64,000 nt of DNA from Coprosoma sp963660615 (GCA_963660615.1 CAVKYE010000005.1:17813-81812), one strand, 5' to 3'. Positions 33,525 through 42,094 are shown, counted from the first letter of the stretch. Made by a program: numbers and translations. The notes: a model not told the origin generated them from the letters alone.

Positions 33525-33908
33525 ATGGCTTATAAAGCAAGAAAACGTAAAGTTAAGAAAAATGTACCAGAGGGTAAAGCATTTATTCATTCTACCTTCA
33601 ATAACACTATCGTAACTCTTACTGATAAAGAAGGTAACGCGATTAGCTGGGCCTCAGCTGGAACATTAGGATTTAAAGGAAGCAAAAAATCAACTCCATT
33701 TGCGGCAGGTATGGCGGCTGAAGCTGCTGGTAAGGCTGCTGCTGAGATGGGTATGAAAAAGGTTGAGGTATTTGCTAAAGGTTTAGGTTCTGGACGTGAA
33801 ACTGCTATTCGTTCTTTACAAACTGCAGGTTTAGAGATTGCTTCAATTTCTGATACAACACCTATTCCACATAATGGATGTCGTCCACCAAAAAGACCAC
33901 GTGGATAA
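33525..33908 (+). CDS. rpsK: 30S ribosomal protein S11
   Basis: Platform protein near the mRNA exit. 127 residues with AFIHSTFNNTIVTLTDKEGN, FKGSKKSTPFAAGMAAE, and DTTPIPHNGCRPPKRPRG at the end. Confidence 0.98.
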   Translation: MAYKARKRKVKKNVPEGKAFIHSTFNNTIVTLTDKEGNAISWASAGTLGFKGSKKSTPFAAGMAAEAAGKAAAEMGMKKVEVFAKGLGSGRETAIRSLQTAGLEIASISDTTPIPHNGCRPPKRPRG

Positions 33909-33926
33909 TAAGGAAAGGAGCCCTTT

Positions 33927-34874
33927 ATGAACTTTGAAAAACCAGAATATAAAATAACAGAGTATGTTGAAAATAATAATTATGGAAAATTCGAATTAGA
34001 GCCTTTGGAAAGAGGTTTCGGAAGAACATTAGGTAATGCCTTAAGACGCGTTATGTTGTCTTCAATGCCTGGTAGTGCAATTGTTGCTGTTAAAATTGAC
34101 GGTGTTATGCATGAGTTTCAAACTATGGAAGGTGTAGTTGAAGATGTTACTGCTATTATCTTGAATCTAAAAGGAATTGTTATTAAAAATAATTCTAAGG
34201 AGATTAAGAAGGCTCGTTTATCTGTTCACGATGAGAGAGTGGTTACTGCTGCTGATATTGAATGTGATTCAGATGTTGAAATTATTAATCCTGATAAGGT
34301 AATAGCTACGCTTGCTAAAGGCGGAAAATTAGATATGGAATTTATCATTGCTAATGGACGCGGAGCAGTTCTTTCAAATGAGAATAAGAAATATATTAAA
34401 GATGAGGCTATTGGGTATATTGCTATTGATGCTTTATATTCACCTATTGAAAGAATCAATTATTATATTGATAATGCTCGTGTTGGACAGGATGCTTCAT
34501 TTGATAAATTAATTATGGAAGTGGAAACAAATGGTTCAATTAGACCTGAAGAGGCTATGGCATTAGGTGCTAAAATTTTAATTGAACACTTGAATATTGT
34601 CACTAACTTGAGTGAAATTGCTGATATCACTGGTATTATGAATGCTAAGCAAGAGGATAGTAAGCTTAAGAAACTTGAGACGTCTATTGATGATTTAGAT
34701 TTCTCTGTTAGAGCTTATAATTGTCTTAAAAGAGCAAATATTAATACTTTAGGTGATTTGACTGAAAAATCAGAATTAGAAATGATGAAAATACGTAATT
34801 TAGGTAAAAAATCTTTAAAAGAAGTTATGGATAAAATTAAAGATATGGGGCTTAAATTCCGTGATGAAGATTAA
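33927..34874 (+). CDS. rpoA: DNA-directed RNA polymerase subunit alpha
   Basis: Scaffold for RNA polymerase assembly and target of activators and UP elements. 315 residues: N-terminal domain with GFGRTLGNALRRVMLSSMPG and a linker ahead of a C-terminal domain with RAYNCLKRANINTLGDL and MKIRNLGKKSLKE. A decayed copy of its last 60 bases lies at 36479-36543. Confidence 0.98.
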   Translation: MNFEKPEYKITEYVENNNYGKFELEPLERGFGRTLGNALRRVMLSSMPGSAIVAVKIDGVMHEFQTMEGVVEDVTAIILNLKGIVIKNNSKEIKKARLSVHDERVVTAADIECDSDVEIINPDKVIATLAKGGKLDMEFIIANGRGAVLSNENKKYIKDEAIGYIAIDALYSPIERINYYIDNARVGQDASFDKLIMEVETNGSIRPEEAMALGAKILIEHLNIVTNLSEIADITGIMNAKQEDSKLKKLETSIDDLDFSVRAYNCLKRANINTLGDLTEKSELEMMKIRNLGKKSLKEVMDKIKDMGLKFRDED

Positions 34875-34893
34875 TTAGTTAGGAGGAATATTA

Positions 34894-35250
34894 ATGGCTT
34901 ATAGAAAATTAGGACGCGATAATAAACATAGAAGAAGTATGCTAGCTAATTTAACTAAGGATATCATTAATAATGAGAAAGTGATTACTACTGAAACTAG
35001 AGCTAAAGAGGCTCGTAAGTTTGTTGATAAGATGATTTCTTATGGTAAGGATGGATCATTAGTTGCTAGAAGAAAAGCATTAGCATTCTTACAAAATGAT
35101 AAAGCGACTGTTAAAAAAGTATTTGATGACTTAGCTGTTCGTTATGCTACTAGAAATGGTGGTTATACTAGAATTTTGAAATTAGACGAACGTAGAGGCG
35201 ATGATGCTTTAATGGTTCAAATTGAATTAGTTGAAGGAGATACTAAATAG
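34894..35250 (+). CDS. rplQ: 50S ribosomal protein L17
   Basis: Last gene of the alpha operon. 118 residues: MAYRKLGRDNKHRRSMLANL, ITTETRAKEARKFVDKMI, and a C-terminal GGYTRILKLDERRGDDA. Its 3' half (from 35065) is duplicated exactly at 36584. A terminator and then the accessory array follow. Confidence 0.98.
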   Translation: MAYRKLGRDNKHRRSMLANLTKDIINNEKVITTETRAKEARKFVDKMISYGKDGSLVARRKALAFLQNDKATVKKVFDDLAVRYATRNGGYTRILKLDERRGDDALMVQIELVEGDTK

Positions 35251-35260
35251 TATCTTTTTT
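35239..35260 (+). terminator. Terminator of the alpha operon
   Basis: GATACT/AGTATC stem with loop AAAT, then six T; overlaps the end of rplQ. A second copy stands at 36758-36779, and GATAC/GTATC relatives end two later genes. Confidence 0.8.
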
Positions 35261-35272
35261 CTTTACGTAAAG
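35261..35272. repeat. CTTTACGTAAAG palindrome
   Basis: Perfect 12-base palindrome just after the rplQ terminator. TTTACGTAAA recurs at 36781-36790, 42107-42116 and 46860-46869, always in the island's intergenic spaces. Possible operator or cassette-boundary sequence. Confidence 0.5.
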
Positions 35273-35285
35273 TGTGTTTTTTATA

Positions 35286-35334
35286 ATGATTTATGGAAAA
35301 TATTACTTGTTTTTTTTTTTTTTTTTGATATCCT
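35286..35334 (+). promoter_or_regulatory. T-tract promoter 1 (putatively phase-variable)
   Basis: Conserved block ATGATTTATGGAAAATATTA then ACTTG, with -35 TTGTTT at 35307. Seventeen T's (35310-35326) start inside the -35 and fill most of the 16-base spacer, ahead of -10 TATCCT (35329-35334). Confidence 0.6.
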
Positions 35335-35425
35335 TTAAAAGGAAGGACTAGATATTTAAAAATAAGAAGCAAATAAAATATGAATAAATATATAGTCATG
35401 TAAAAAGAAATGGAGTGATTAAATA

Positions 35426-36409
35426 ATGGAAGTGGTTAATGCGACTTCAGAAGACGGTTTTGGAGTGCTTAAAAGTTTGAGTGATAGTGAAACTGAAAAA
35501 TTTACAGATAAATTTATATCTGATTTGAAAGCTTTGATAAGTGTAGAGACAGATAATTCAATCGATGAAGAGGAAAGAAAAGAGGCAATAGAAGAAATAA
35601 ATATTAATTTAGGTGTTATGTTTGAATATGAACGAGAAAGAGATATTTTTATTCGAAAATTAAAGGATGGATTTTCTGACTGGATGCAAAGGTTTTCTAC
35701 TTATTATTGGGATGGTTGTAAGTTTATATCAGGTAATCTTTCATCACCAGAAATATTATTTGGTATAAGAAAACTTTTAGAAAATAATAAAAGTGATTTT
35801 GCGAATGCTATTAGAGAGGCTGGAATAGAATTGGCTCAAGAAGAACTAAAGGCCTCTAAATCTGCTGAAATAATGACCATCATTGGTAACGACGATGAAG
35901 CAAAATTGCAGAACGAAATAAATCAGTTAAACTTACAAAATGCAATAGTTCAGACGAGGTTTGAAAACTCAGAATCGAAAGAAAATGAACTATTTAAATT
36001 ACAAGATCAGTTTAGAAAGAAAGAAATAAGCCCTGTAGAGTATTCTAAGCAAAAACAAATAATTGAATTAAATATTGAAGCTGACAATTTAAGGCGGGAA
36101 CTACAAGATGCCAAGTACTTATGGAAATGGGGAGAGAAAGAAGCACAATTAGCATCACAAGATGTAACTGAAGAGTGTGTAGAAGCAAAAAGCACATACA
36201 TATTAAAAAATTTAGAAATTGAGAAAATACATGCTCAACTGGCTTTCTTAAATGGTGAAATTTCTCCTCAGGAGTATAGTGAAGAACTACGCGGAATAGA
36301 CAAAAGAATAGAAAATCATCTTCGCATTAATGCCATGAATAATTATTTTCCACAAGAAAATACATTTTATGATGATCAAACAGTAAGCAAAGGTGGAAGG
36401 GGTAGATAG
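35426..36409 (+). CDS. Uncharacterised helical/coiled-coil protein, paralog 1
   Basis: 327 residues, no family recognised. The N-terminal half (1-146) is acidic and helical, with a central aromatic patch FSDWMQRFSTYYWDGCKF. The C-terminal half is Gln/Glu/Lys-rich and probably coiled coil (LQNEINQLNLQNAIVQTRFE region), containing two similar phrases, EISPVEYSKQKQ and EISPQEYSEELR. No signal peptide or membrane helix. ATG 35426 follows GGAGTG. The first 146 codons are DNA-identical to the gene at 36945, while the C-terminal halves are homologous but diverged. First gene of the T-tract-promoter array. Confidence 0.75.
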   Translation: MEVVNATSEDGFGVLKSLSDSETEKFTDKFISDLKALISVETDNSIDEEERKEAIEEININLGVMFEYERERDIFIRKLKDGFSDWMQRFSTYYWDGCKFISGNLSSPEILFGIRKLLENNKSDFANAIREAGIELAQEELKASKSAEIMTIIGNDDEAKLQNEINQLNLQNAIVQTRFENSESKENELFKLQDQFRKKEISPVEYSKQKQIIELNIEADNLRRELQDAKYLWKWGEKEAQLASQDVTEECVEAKSTYILKNLEIEKIHAQLAFLNGEISPQEYSEELRGIDKRIENHLRINAMNNYFPQENTFYDDQTVSKGGRGR

Positions 36410-36478
36410 AATTAAAAGCTAATCACTTAGTAGCCAAGTTCAATATGTTGTCGTTCTAGTACAAATAAAATAAATGAT
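36410..36478. other. Intergenic, no feature seen
   Basis: AT-rich spacer after the first paralog; no terminator or promoter convincing enough to call. Confidence 0.4.
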
Positions 36479-36543
36479 AAATCATTGAAAAAAGTTATAA
36501 ATAAAATCATAGATTGTGATTTAAATTTTGTGATGAAGATTAA
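36479..36543 (+). pseudogene. Decayed 3' end of rpoA
   Basis: Aligns without gaps to the last 65 bases of rpoA, including the final GTGATGAAGATTAA, with roughly a quarter of positions changed. It marks an older duplication of the rpoA-rplQ junction. Confidence 0.7.
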
Positions 36544-36566
36544 TAGTTATGATGGAAATAAATAGT

Positions 36567-36769
36567 GTATAGAAAATTAGGATGCTAGAAGAAAAGCATT
36601 AGCATTCTTACAAAATGATAAAGCGACTGTTAAAAAAGTATTTGATGACTTAGCTGTTCGTTATGCTACTAGAAATGGTGGTTATACTAGAATTTTGAAA
36701 TTAGACGAACGTAGAGGCGATGATGCTTTAATGGTTCAAATTGAATTAGTTGAAGGAGATACTAAATAG
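36567..36769 (+). pseudogene. Truncated second copy of rplQ
   Basis: TATAGAAAATTAGGA from the rplQ start is joined directly to GCTAGAAGAAAAGCATTAGC from its middle, deleting about 150 bases. The rest, to the stop at 36769, is identical to rplQ. SD and ATG of the original are mutated away. Confidence 0.85.
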
Positions 36770-37383
36770 TATCTTTTTTCTTTACGTAAAGTGTGTTTTT
36801 TATAATGATTTATGGAAAATATTACTTGTTTTTTTTTTTTTTTTTGATATCCTTTAAAAGGAAGGACTAGATATTTAAAAATAAGAAGCAAATAAAATAT
36901 GAATAAATATATAGTCATGTAAAAAGAAATGGAGTGATTAAATAATGGAAGTGGTTAATGCGACTTCAGAAGACGGTTTTGGAGTGCTTAAAAGTTTGAG
37001 TGATAGTGAAACTGAAAAATTTACAGATAAATTTATATCTGATTTGAAAGCTTTGATAAGTGTAGAGACAGATAATTCAATCGATGAAGAGGAAAGAAAA
37101 GAGGCAATAGAAGAAATAAATATTAATTTAGGTGTTATGTTTGAATATGAACGAGAAAGAGATATTTTTATTCGAAAATTAAAGGATGGATTTTCTGACT
37201 GGATGCAAAGGTTTTCTACTTATTATTGGGATGGTTGTAAGTTTATATCAGGTAATCTTTCATCACCAGAAATATTATTTGGTATAAGAAAACTTTTAGA
37301 AAATAATAAAAGTGATTTTGCGAATGCTATTAGAGAGGCTGGAATAGAATTGGCTCAAGAAGAACTAAAGGCCTCTAAATCTG
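36584..37383 (+). repeat. 800-bp direct repeat, copy 2
   Basis: Partner of 35065-35864. Its exactness contrasts with the decayed rpoA tail just upstream, so homogenisation or a second event must have occurred. Confidence 0.92.
36805..36853 (+). promoter_or_regulatory. T-tract promoter 2
   Basis: Exact copy of the 35286 element (17 T), preceded by the palindrome at 36780-36791. Confidence 0.6.
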
Positions 37384-37946
37384 ATGAGGTTAATGCTTAT
37401 ATTGGTGATAATAAAGAAAGCAAATTACAAAATGAAATAAACCAACTATTATTACAAAATGATATAGCACAGATGCAAATTGAAATTCGAAAAATGAACT
37501 TATTTGACCAATCACACCAATTAATTATTCAAAGGAAAAGTGAAAAAATAAAAACTTTGGAATATTCAAAACAACAAAAATTAATTGATTTAAAAATAGA
37601 AGGTTGTATTTTGGAACAGGAAGCACGAAATTATTTTACAGAATATCATATATATGCAAAACGAATTCAATTAGGAGATATTGAAGTGCATCTTGGTAGG
37701 AAATTAGCCGCTGAAAATAGGCACGATTACAAATTAAGAAGTTTAGAAAAGGAACAAATAGAAGTACAAGAAATTTATCTAAGTGGAGGTTGTTCTATTC
37801 AGGACTATCAAGAGGACATAAGAGAAATAGATAAAAAAATAGAAATAGAAAATAATAGGCATGCCAATTTTATGCAAACATTTTTTCCACAAGAACAACC
37901 TATTTATGATGATCAAACAGCAAGCAAAGGTGAAAGACATAGATAG
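36945..37946 (+). CDS. Uncharacterised helical/coiled-coil protein, paralog 2
   Basis: 333 residues. The first 146 are identical to the 35426 protein. The remainder is a diverged coiled coil with the same plan: KLQNEINQLLLQNDIAQMQ, a SIQDYQEDIREIDKKIE phrase, and the common end FPQE..IYDDQT.SKG. Same upstream cassette and SD as paralog 1. Function unknown. The constant N-terminal and variable C-terminal halves recall target-binding variants on a common scaffold (inference). A strong terminator follows. Confidence 0.75.
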   Translation: MEVVNATSEDGFGVLKSLSDSETEKFTDKFISDLKALISVETDNSIDEEERKEAIEEININLGVMFEYERERDIFIRKLKDGFSDWMQRFSTYYWDGCKFISGNLSSPEILFGIRKLLENNKSDFANAIREAGIELAQEELKASKSDEVNAYIGDNKESKLQNEINQLLLQNDIAQMQIEIRKMNLFDQSHQLIIQRKSEKIKTLEYSKQQKLIDLKIEGCILEQEARNYFTEYHIYAKRIQLGDIEVHLGRKLAAENRHDYKLRSLEKEQIEVQEIYLSGGCSIQDYQEDIREIDKKIEIENNRHANFMQTFFPQEQPIYDDQTASKGERHR

Positions 37947-38015
37947 TATTAAAATATATTTAATGAAATTTATAATATTAATTAAAAATAAATATATTTC
38001 AAAAGTGTTATAAAG

Positions 38016-38056
38016 AGGCTAAGTAGAAATAAATGGTTTCTATTTAGTCTTTTTTT
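38016..38056 (+). terminator. Terminator of paralog 2
   Basis: Fourteen-base-pair stem (38016-38029 with 38037-38050, several G-U) and a T-run. Confidence 0.8.
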
Positions 38057-38088
38057 ACTACCCATTTACTAAGTTTTACACACAATAC

Positions 38089-38138
38089 ATGATTTATGGA
38101 AAATATTACTTGTTTTTTTTTTTTTTTTTTGATATAGT
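38089..38138 (+). promoter_or_regulatory. T-tract promoter 3
   Basis: Same upstream block, -35 TTGTTT at 38110, eighteen T's (38113-38130), and -10 TATAGT at 38133 with a 17-base spacer. One T more than copies 1 and 2, so tract length already differs within the genome. Confidence 0.7.
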
Positions 38139-38165
38139 GGTGATGTGGATGAAAGGAGAGATTTG

Positions 38166-38786
38166 ATGGCTAAGTTTTTTGAAAGGTTTGGTTCTTTGGT
38201 TCCAGGACACAAAAAAAGAAATTTTTTAAAGGTAATTGATGCTTATAATTCTGGACTTATTTCTTATAAGGTGCTTTTTGATAATGTTGAGAATATGCCT
38301 AAGGGATTAGAAAATGATAAGGATATTGCTTTAAAATTACTAAGTACTTCTGGAGAATTTTATGGTATGTTTTCTAAAAAGGTTAGAAATAATCCGAAAG
38401 TTATTATGGCAGCGGTTTCTAGTTATGGTGATAATTTGAGGAATGTCCCTTTAAAATATAGGAATAATAAAGATGTTGTTCTTGCGGCTATGTCTAATAA
38501 TGTTTTAGCTTATGAGTTTGCTAGTGATGAAGTTAAAAAAGATGCTGCTGTTAGAAATTATGCTAAAAATCATAGGAGAGAAGCTATTGCTAATATGAAA
38601 ACTTTACGGGTTGAAGAAGATGATAAATCTAATTCTAACAAAGGTGTTTCTAAGGTAGATCGTTTTGATGATGTATTTGTTTCTGATTTTTCAAAGACTC
38701 CTGTTATTCTTGATGAGATGATGGTTGAAACTGATAATTTTACTTTGAATTCTTCTGATTCAAGTAAAAGTTTTAAATCTAGATAA
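38166..38786 (+). CDS. DUF4116-like helical repeat protein
   Basis: 206 residues. The middle NPKVIMAAVSSYGDNLRNVP and NNKDVVLAAMSNNVLAYEFA segments match the pattern of DUF4116 repeats (knD..vvlaAv...g..l..as...r.d). The C-terminal 60 residues are Ser/Asp-rich and probably disordered. ATG 38166 is used (AAGGAGAG just upstream; promoter start point near 38145). An in-frame GTG at 38145 would coincide with the transcription start. DUF4116 proteins have no firm function. It sits between the coiled-coil paralogs and the phosphatase gene, each under a related promoter. Confidence 0.7.
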   Translation: MAKFFERFGSLVPGHKKRNFLKVIDAYNSGLISYKVLFDNVENMPKGLENDKDIALKLLSTSGEFYGMFSKKVRNNPKVIMAAVSSYGDNLRNVPLKYRNNKDVVLAAMSNNVLAYEFASDEVKKDAAVRNYAKNHRREAIANMKTLRVEEDDKSNSNKGVSKVDRFDDVFVSDFSKTPVILDEMMVETDNFTLNSSDSSKSFKSR

Positions 38787-38809
38787 ATTATTTTTATTAT
38801 TTAAATATT

Positions 38810-38830
38810 GATACTTTTGTATCTTTTTTT
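38810..38830 (+). terminator. Terminator GATAC-TTTT-GTATC
   Basis: Perfect five-bp stem with a four-T loop and seven T. The same 21-base sequence recurs after the next gene. Confidence 0.75.
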
Positions 38831-38848
38831 GTATAAAATGTTTTTGTT

Positions 38849-38902
38849 ATGATTTATGAGATATAATTTTAACTTGCATTATTTTTTATTGTGTGATATA
38901 GT
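38849..38902 (+). promoter_or_regulatory. Promoter of the phosphatase gene (cassette relative)
   Basis: ATGATTTATG block diverging downstream, -35 TTGCAT at 38874, 17-base spacer, -10 TATAGT at 38897. The spacer is T-rich but interrupted, so it should not slip. Confidence 0.65.
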
Positions 38903-38929
38903 ATTTGCGTGTTTTTTGGGGGGATATAT

Positions 38930-40756
38930 ATGGATGAGAAAACTTATGGAGAGTTAATTGGGGCTGATGAGGATAAGGTTATTTCTGATTTTATGCGGTT
39001 AATGGATCTTGGGCTGGTACAGGAATTTGATGGTAAACGATGTGTTTTTGAAACTATGTCAAATGGTGTTTTAAGATCTATTAATGATCTTAAGGAAATA
39101 GAACTTGCTTTAAAAGTTGCTGATGAAGTCTTTTCTCAAAAGAACGATGAGGCTGATAGAATTTTATATGCTATTATGAAAACTCAAGATAAGTATAATG
39201 AAAAGGAACATTTGTCTTTTAATGCAGAGGCTATTTTTAATTGTTTTCGTGAAATTAAAAATGGTATTATGTTTGTTACTCGTAATGGTGATGCTAGAGA
39301 AATTGTTTCCAATGTTATTAACAAAAACTTATATGATTTGGATTTTGAGGAGCGTGTTCGAACTAAGGCTAAGGTTTTTTTAACAGAACGTAGTTTTAAA
39401 GATAGGGTAGACAAGGATTGGAGGCCTACTTGGCGTTTTGCGTGTATTTCACTGGAAGATATTGGCTTTTTAATAGATGTTGTTCATTTAAATTATAAAA
39501 TGATTGTTGAACTTGATAAAAGTATTGATTTATTTAAAGAAAAACCGATAAATAGAAATAATTTTAATTATTTTCCTAAAGTTTCATTAATATATGCTAT
39601 ATCATGTATGGAACAGTTTATATCGGATAAGAGAAAGTTAGAAAATTTATCACCTAGTTCACTTTTTCATAAGAATTTAGATGAACTTAAGGAAATTGCT
39701 TATAACCTTCGTACTTATGTAGAATCTGTAGGTAAATTACCTGTGTTAAAAAAAGATGCTAATAATAAATTTAGTAATCTTATTGAGAAAGATTATTTAC
39801 GTGTAAGGGCATTTGATAATGACTTATCAAAAGTTAATGAGACAGTTTTTGAAGATATGAATTTTAATAATTCTAGTGTTAATGGGCAAGGTGCTAATTC
39901 TATGAGTTCTTTTGGACGTGAAGAAAATCCTATTCTTGATAGTGCTTCTTTTGGTGGTAATGCTGTTAATAAAGGTTCTTATAATGATGATTGTGTAATT
40001 ACTGCGGAACATCCTTCTTTGAATGGCGTTAAGCTTTTGGTCGTTGCTGATGGTGTTGGTGGTAGTGAAAATGGTTATCTTGCGTCTACTTTATTTTCTG
40101 TTGATATGCATAATTGGTTTAATAATTTGACTGTTTCTGATTTACAGAATAATGATGTTAGTGTTCTTTTGACGAATGCTATTAAGGCATCGGATAGGCA
40201 TATTGCAGATGTTTATTCTAATATGCGTCCTAGTCCTTGTACTGTTGCTTCTTGCATTTTAATAACTAATGATAATACTTATGTTAGTAGTGTTGGTGAT
40301 ACTAGGGTTTATTTGGAGAAAAGTGGACAGTTAAATCCTATTAAGAGGTGTGAAAATCATTTGGATAAGGCTAATAAATTAGGTGTGGATATTTTGTTTG
40401 ATGATGTTGAGACAGCAAGTAGGGCACCAGAGGGTTATATTGGTTATGGATCTTCTAAGTGGTATTATTGTGATCCTATGGTTGATGTGATACCGACTGC
40501 TAGTTATGATGGTATTTTGGCGGTTACTGATGGTGTTTATAAGGATGTTGATGATACTAATTTGAATGCAATATTTGAGGGATGTTATTCTGATGATGTT
40601 GCTGAAAGTATTTGTGCTTTGGCTCATCATGGTGAGATTTCTCCTATTTATGATAATATTGGTTATCATAAGACTGATGCTGGACTTAGGTTACATGATG
40701 ATGCTTCTGTGGCTGTTTATAAGAAATATGCTAAGGTTAGAACTTATGAGTACTAA
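38930..40756 (+). CDS. PPM/PP2C-type protein phosphatase with large N-terminal domain
   Basis: 608 residues. An N-terminal region of about 330 residues is helical and unrecognised, opening with a winged-helix-like stretch (DEDKVISDFMRLMDLGLV). The C-terminal PP2C domain has its metal-binding and fold motifs: YNDD (near 353), ADGVGG (374), GDTR (457), VTDGVY (534) and HDDASVAV (590). It should dephosphorylate Ser/Thr-phosphoproteins with Mn/Mg. ATG 38930 lies six bases after GGGGGGA. No Ser/Thr kinase is encoded in the window. It shares promoter architecture with its neighbours, so it is probably part of their system. Confidence 0.85.
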   Translation: MDEKTYGELIGADEDKVISDFMRLMDLGLVQEFDGKRCVFETMSNGVLRSINDLKEIELALKVADEVFSQKNDEADRILYAIMKTQDKYNEKEHLSFNAEAIFNCFREIKNGIMFVTRNGDAREIVSNVINKNLYDLDFEERVRTKAKVFLTERSFKDRVDKDWRPTWRFACISLEDIGFLIDVVHLNYKMIVELDKSIDLFKEKPINRNNFNYFPKVSLIYAISCMEQFISDKRKLENLSPSSLFHKNLDELKEIAYNLRTYVESVGKLPVLKKDANNKFSNLIEKDYLRVRAFDNDLSKVNETVFEDMNFNNSSVNGQGANSMSSFGREENPILDSASFGGNAVNKGSYNDDCVITAEHPSLNGVKLLVVADGVGGSENGYLASTLFSVDMHNWFNNLTVSDLQNNDVSVLLTNAIKASDRHIADVYSNMRPSPCTVASCILITNDNTYVSSVGDTRVYLEKSGQLNPIKRCENHLDKANKLGVDILFDDVETASRAPEGYIGYGSSKWYYCDPMVDVIPTASYDGILAVTDGVYKDVDDTNLNAIFEGCYSDDVAESICALAHHGEISPIYDNIGYHKTDAGLRLHDDASVAVYKKYAKVRTYEY

Positions 40757-40758
40757 TG

Positions 40759-40779
40759 GATACTTTTGTATCTTTTTTT
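40759..40779 (+). terminator. Terminator of the phosphatase gene
   Basis: Same GATAC-TTTT-GTATC hairpin and T-run as at 38810. Confidence 0.75.
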
Positions 40780-40797
40780 AGTAAAATGTTTTTTGTT

Positions 40798-40847
40798 ATG
40801 ATTTATGGAAAATATTACTTGTTTTATTTTTTGTTATGTGGTACTCT
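40798..40847 (+). promoter_or_regulatory. Cassette promoter of the repeat-protein gene
   Basis: Full upstream block (ATGATTTATGGAAAATATTA + CTTG) and -35 TTGTTT at 40819; the T-tract is broken by A and G and the -10 is weak (TACTCT, 17-base spacer). Confidence 0.5.
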
Positions 40848-40867
40848 ATATACTCGAGGTGATTTTT

Positions 40868-42094
40868 ATGCAAAAAAATCAAAAATATTGGTACGAGTTT
40901 ATTTATAATGGTGGTAGTCTTTGGGTTGTTCCAGAGAGTTTTGTTACTCAGAAAATGCGATCTTTTTATTTTAAAAACTGTCATTTGTCTAAAGTTTATG
41001 CGGAATGTTTTGAATCAAATAGATTTGATATGTTTTCGGAGACTCAAAGGGAACAAATGATGAGTGAGGAATATTTTTTTAAGACTGGTGATTTAACTTT
41101 AATTCCTTCTAAATGTGTGACTGAAAAGATGGCTAACAGTTTTATAAATAATGGTGGGGATATTTCTTTGGTTCCTTTAGATGTGTTATCTTTTGATATG
41201 TGCCTTAAGTATGTATCTATGGGGGGTAATATAAATAATGTTCCATCTAAGTTTAGAACTCGGAAATTATATGATTTGTGTTTTTCTAAGTTGAGGAATA
41301 TTTCTTTGATTCCAGATAAATATAAAACTCCTTCTATGGAGAAGACTGTTTCTTTAGCTAGGGGTAAAATGGGGAGGTTATATAGTCTTTTATATGATGA
41401 TTTAATTAATCTTTCTGATGGTGAAATGAAATTGGATGATTTTTGTGATAAGTTTAATTTTACTGATTCTGAAATGAGAAGACTTATTGAATTAATTGGT
41501 AAGGTTGATATTGATTTATATGAAAAAATAAATGGTTTATTTTTAAAGAAACAAGAAGATTATGATGCTATTATGATGGAAAAGGCTAAGGGTATTGAAA
41601 GTATGGTGGAAAAGTTTAATCTTGATGATTTTAATGTAATTTCTTCTTCACAGAAAATTGAGTTTGCTTATGAATTTTATGCTAAGGCGCCATTTTGTTC
41701 TATTGATGAGATGTGGAATTTTTTGAATGTTCATTTTGATGAAAGTAATTTGGCTGTTTTGTTTTTTAGAAGAACTCTTAAGTTTGGACAACAGGTTCAG
41801 CCTTTAAAGTGGTTAGAGGAATATAATTTGTGTGAGAGTATGGGACCTAGCGAAAGACCTGGTGTTTTAAAGTTCTTGGCGGAAACTGGTGATATTAGAA
41901 CTGTAACTAGAACTGAGGTTGATTTTCTTTTGGATGTGCTTGATTCTTTTGAGGTTCCACTTAAAAATTGTATTGTTAAAGAGGCTATAAGGCAGTATGC
42001 TGTTGGTGATTTGGATAAATTTTTGGATGATTTAAAAGGGAATGATGATTTTGAAAATGTGTCTAATTCTGTTTTTTCTAAGAATATTAAATGA
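40868..42094 (+). CDS. Protein with five N-terminal short repeats
   Basis: 408 residues, family not recognised. About residues 12-150 hold five tandem repeats of about 26 residues with the pattern GGx[IL]xx[IV]Pxx[FKL]xTxxM, for example NGGSLWVVPESFVTQKM, GDLTLIPSKCVTEKM and GNINNVPSKFRTRKL. They resemble DUF4116-type helical repeats. The rest is helical and acidic (LDDFCDKFNFTDSEMRRLI and similar). No signal peptide. ATG 40868 has GAGGTGAT upstream. Last gene of the T-tract-type array. Confidence 0.75.
   Translation: MQKNQKYWYEFIYNGGSLWVVPESFVTQKMRSFYFKNCHLSKVYAECFESNRFDMFSETQREQMMSEEYFFKTGDLTLIPSKCVTEKMANSFINNGGDISLVPLDVLSFDMCLKYVSMGGNINNVPSKFRTRKLYDLCFSKLRNISLIPDKYKTPSMEKTVSLARGKMGRLYSLLYDDLINLSDGEMKLDDFCDKFNFTDSEMRRLIELIGKVDIDLYEKINGLFLKKQEDYDAIMMEKAKGIESMVEKFNLDDFNVISSSQKIEFAYEFYAKAPFCSIDEMWNFLNVHFDESNLAVLFFRRTLKFGQQVQPLKWLEEYNLCESMGPSERPGVLKFLAETGDIRTVTRTEVDFLLDVLDSFEVPLKNCIVKEAIRQYAVGDLDKFLDDLKGNDDFENVSNSVFSKNIK

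Larger units (their letters stand above)
35065..35864 (+). repeat. 800-bp direct repeat, copy 1
   Basis: Runs from inside rplQ through the intergenic cassette to codon 146 of the next gene. Appears identical to 36584-37383 (offset 1519). Confidence 0.92.
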
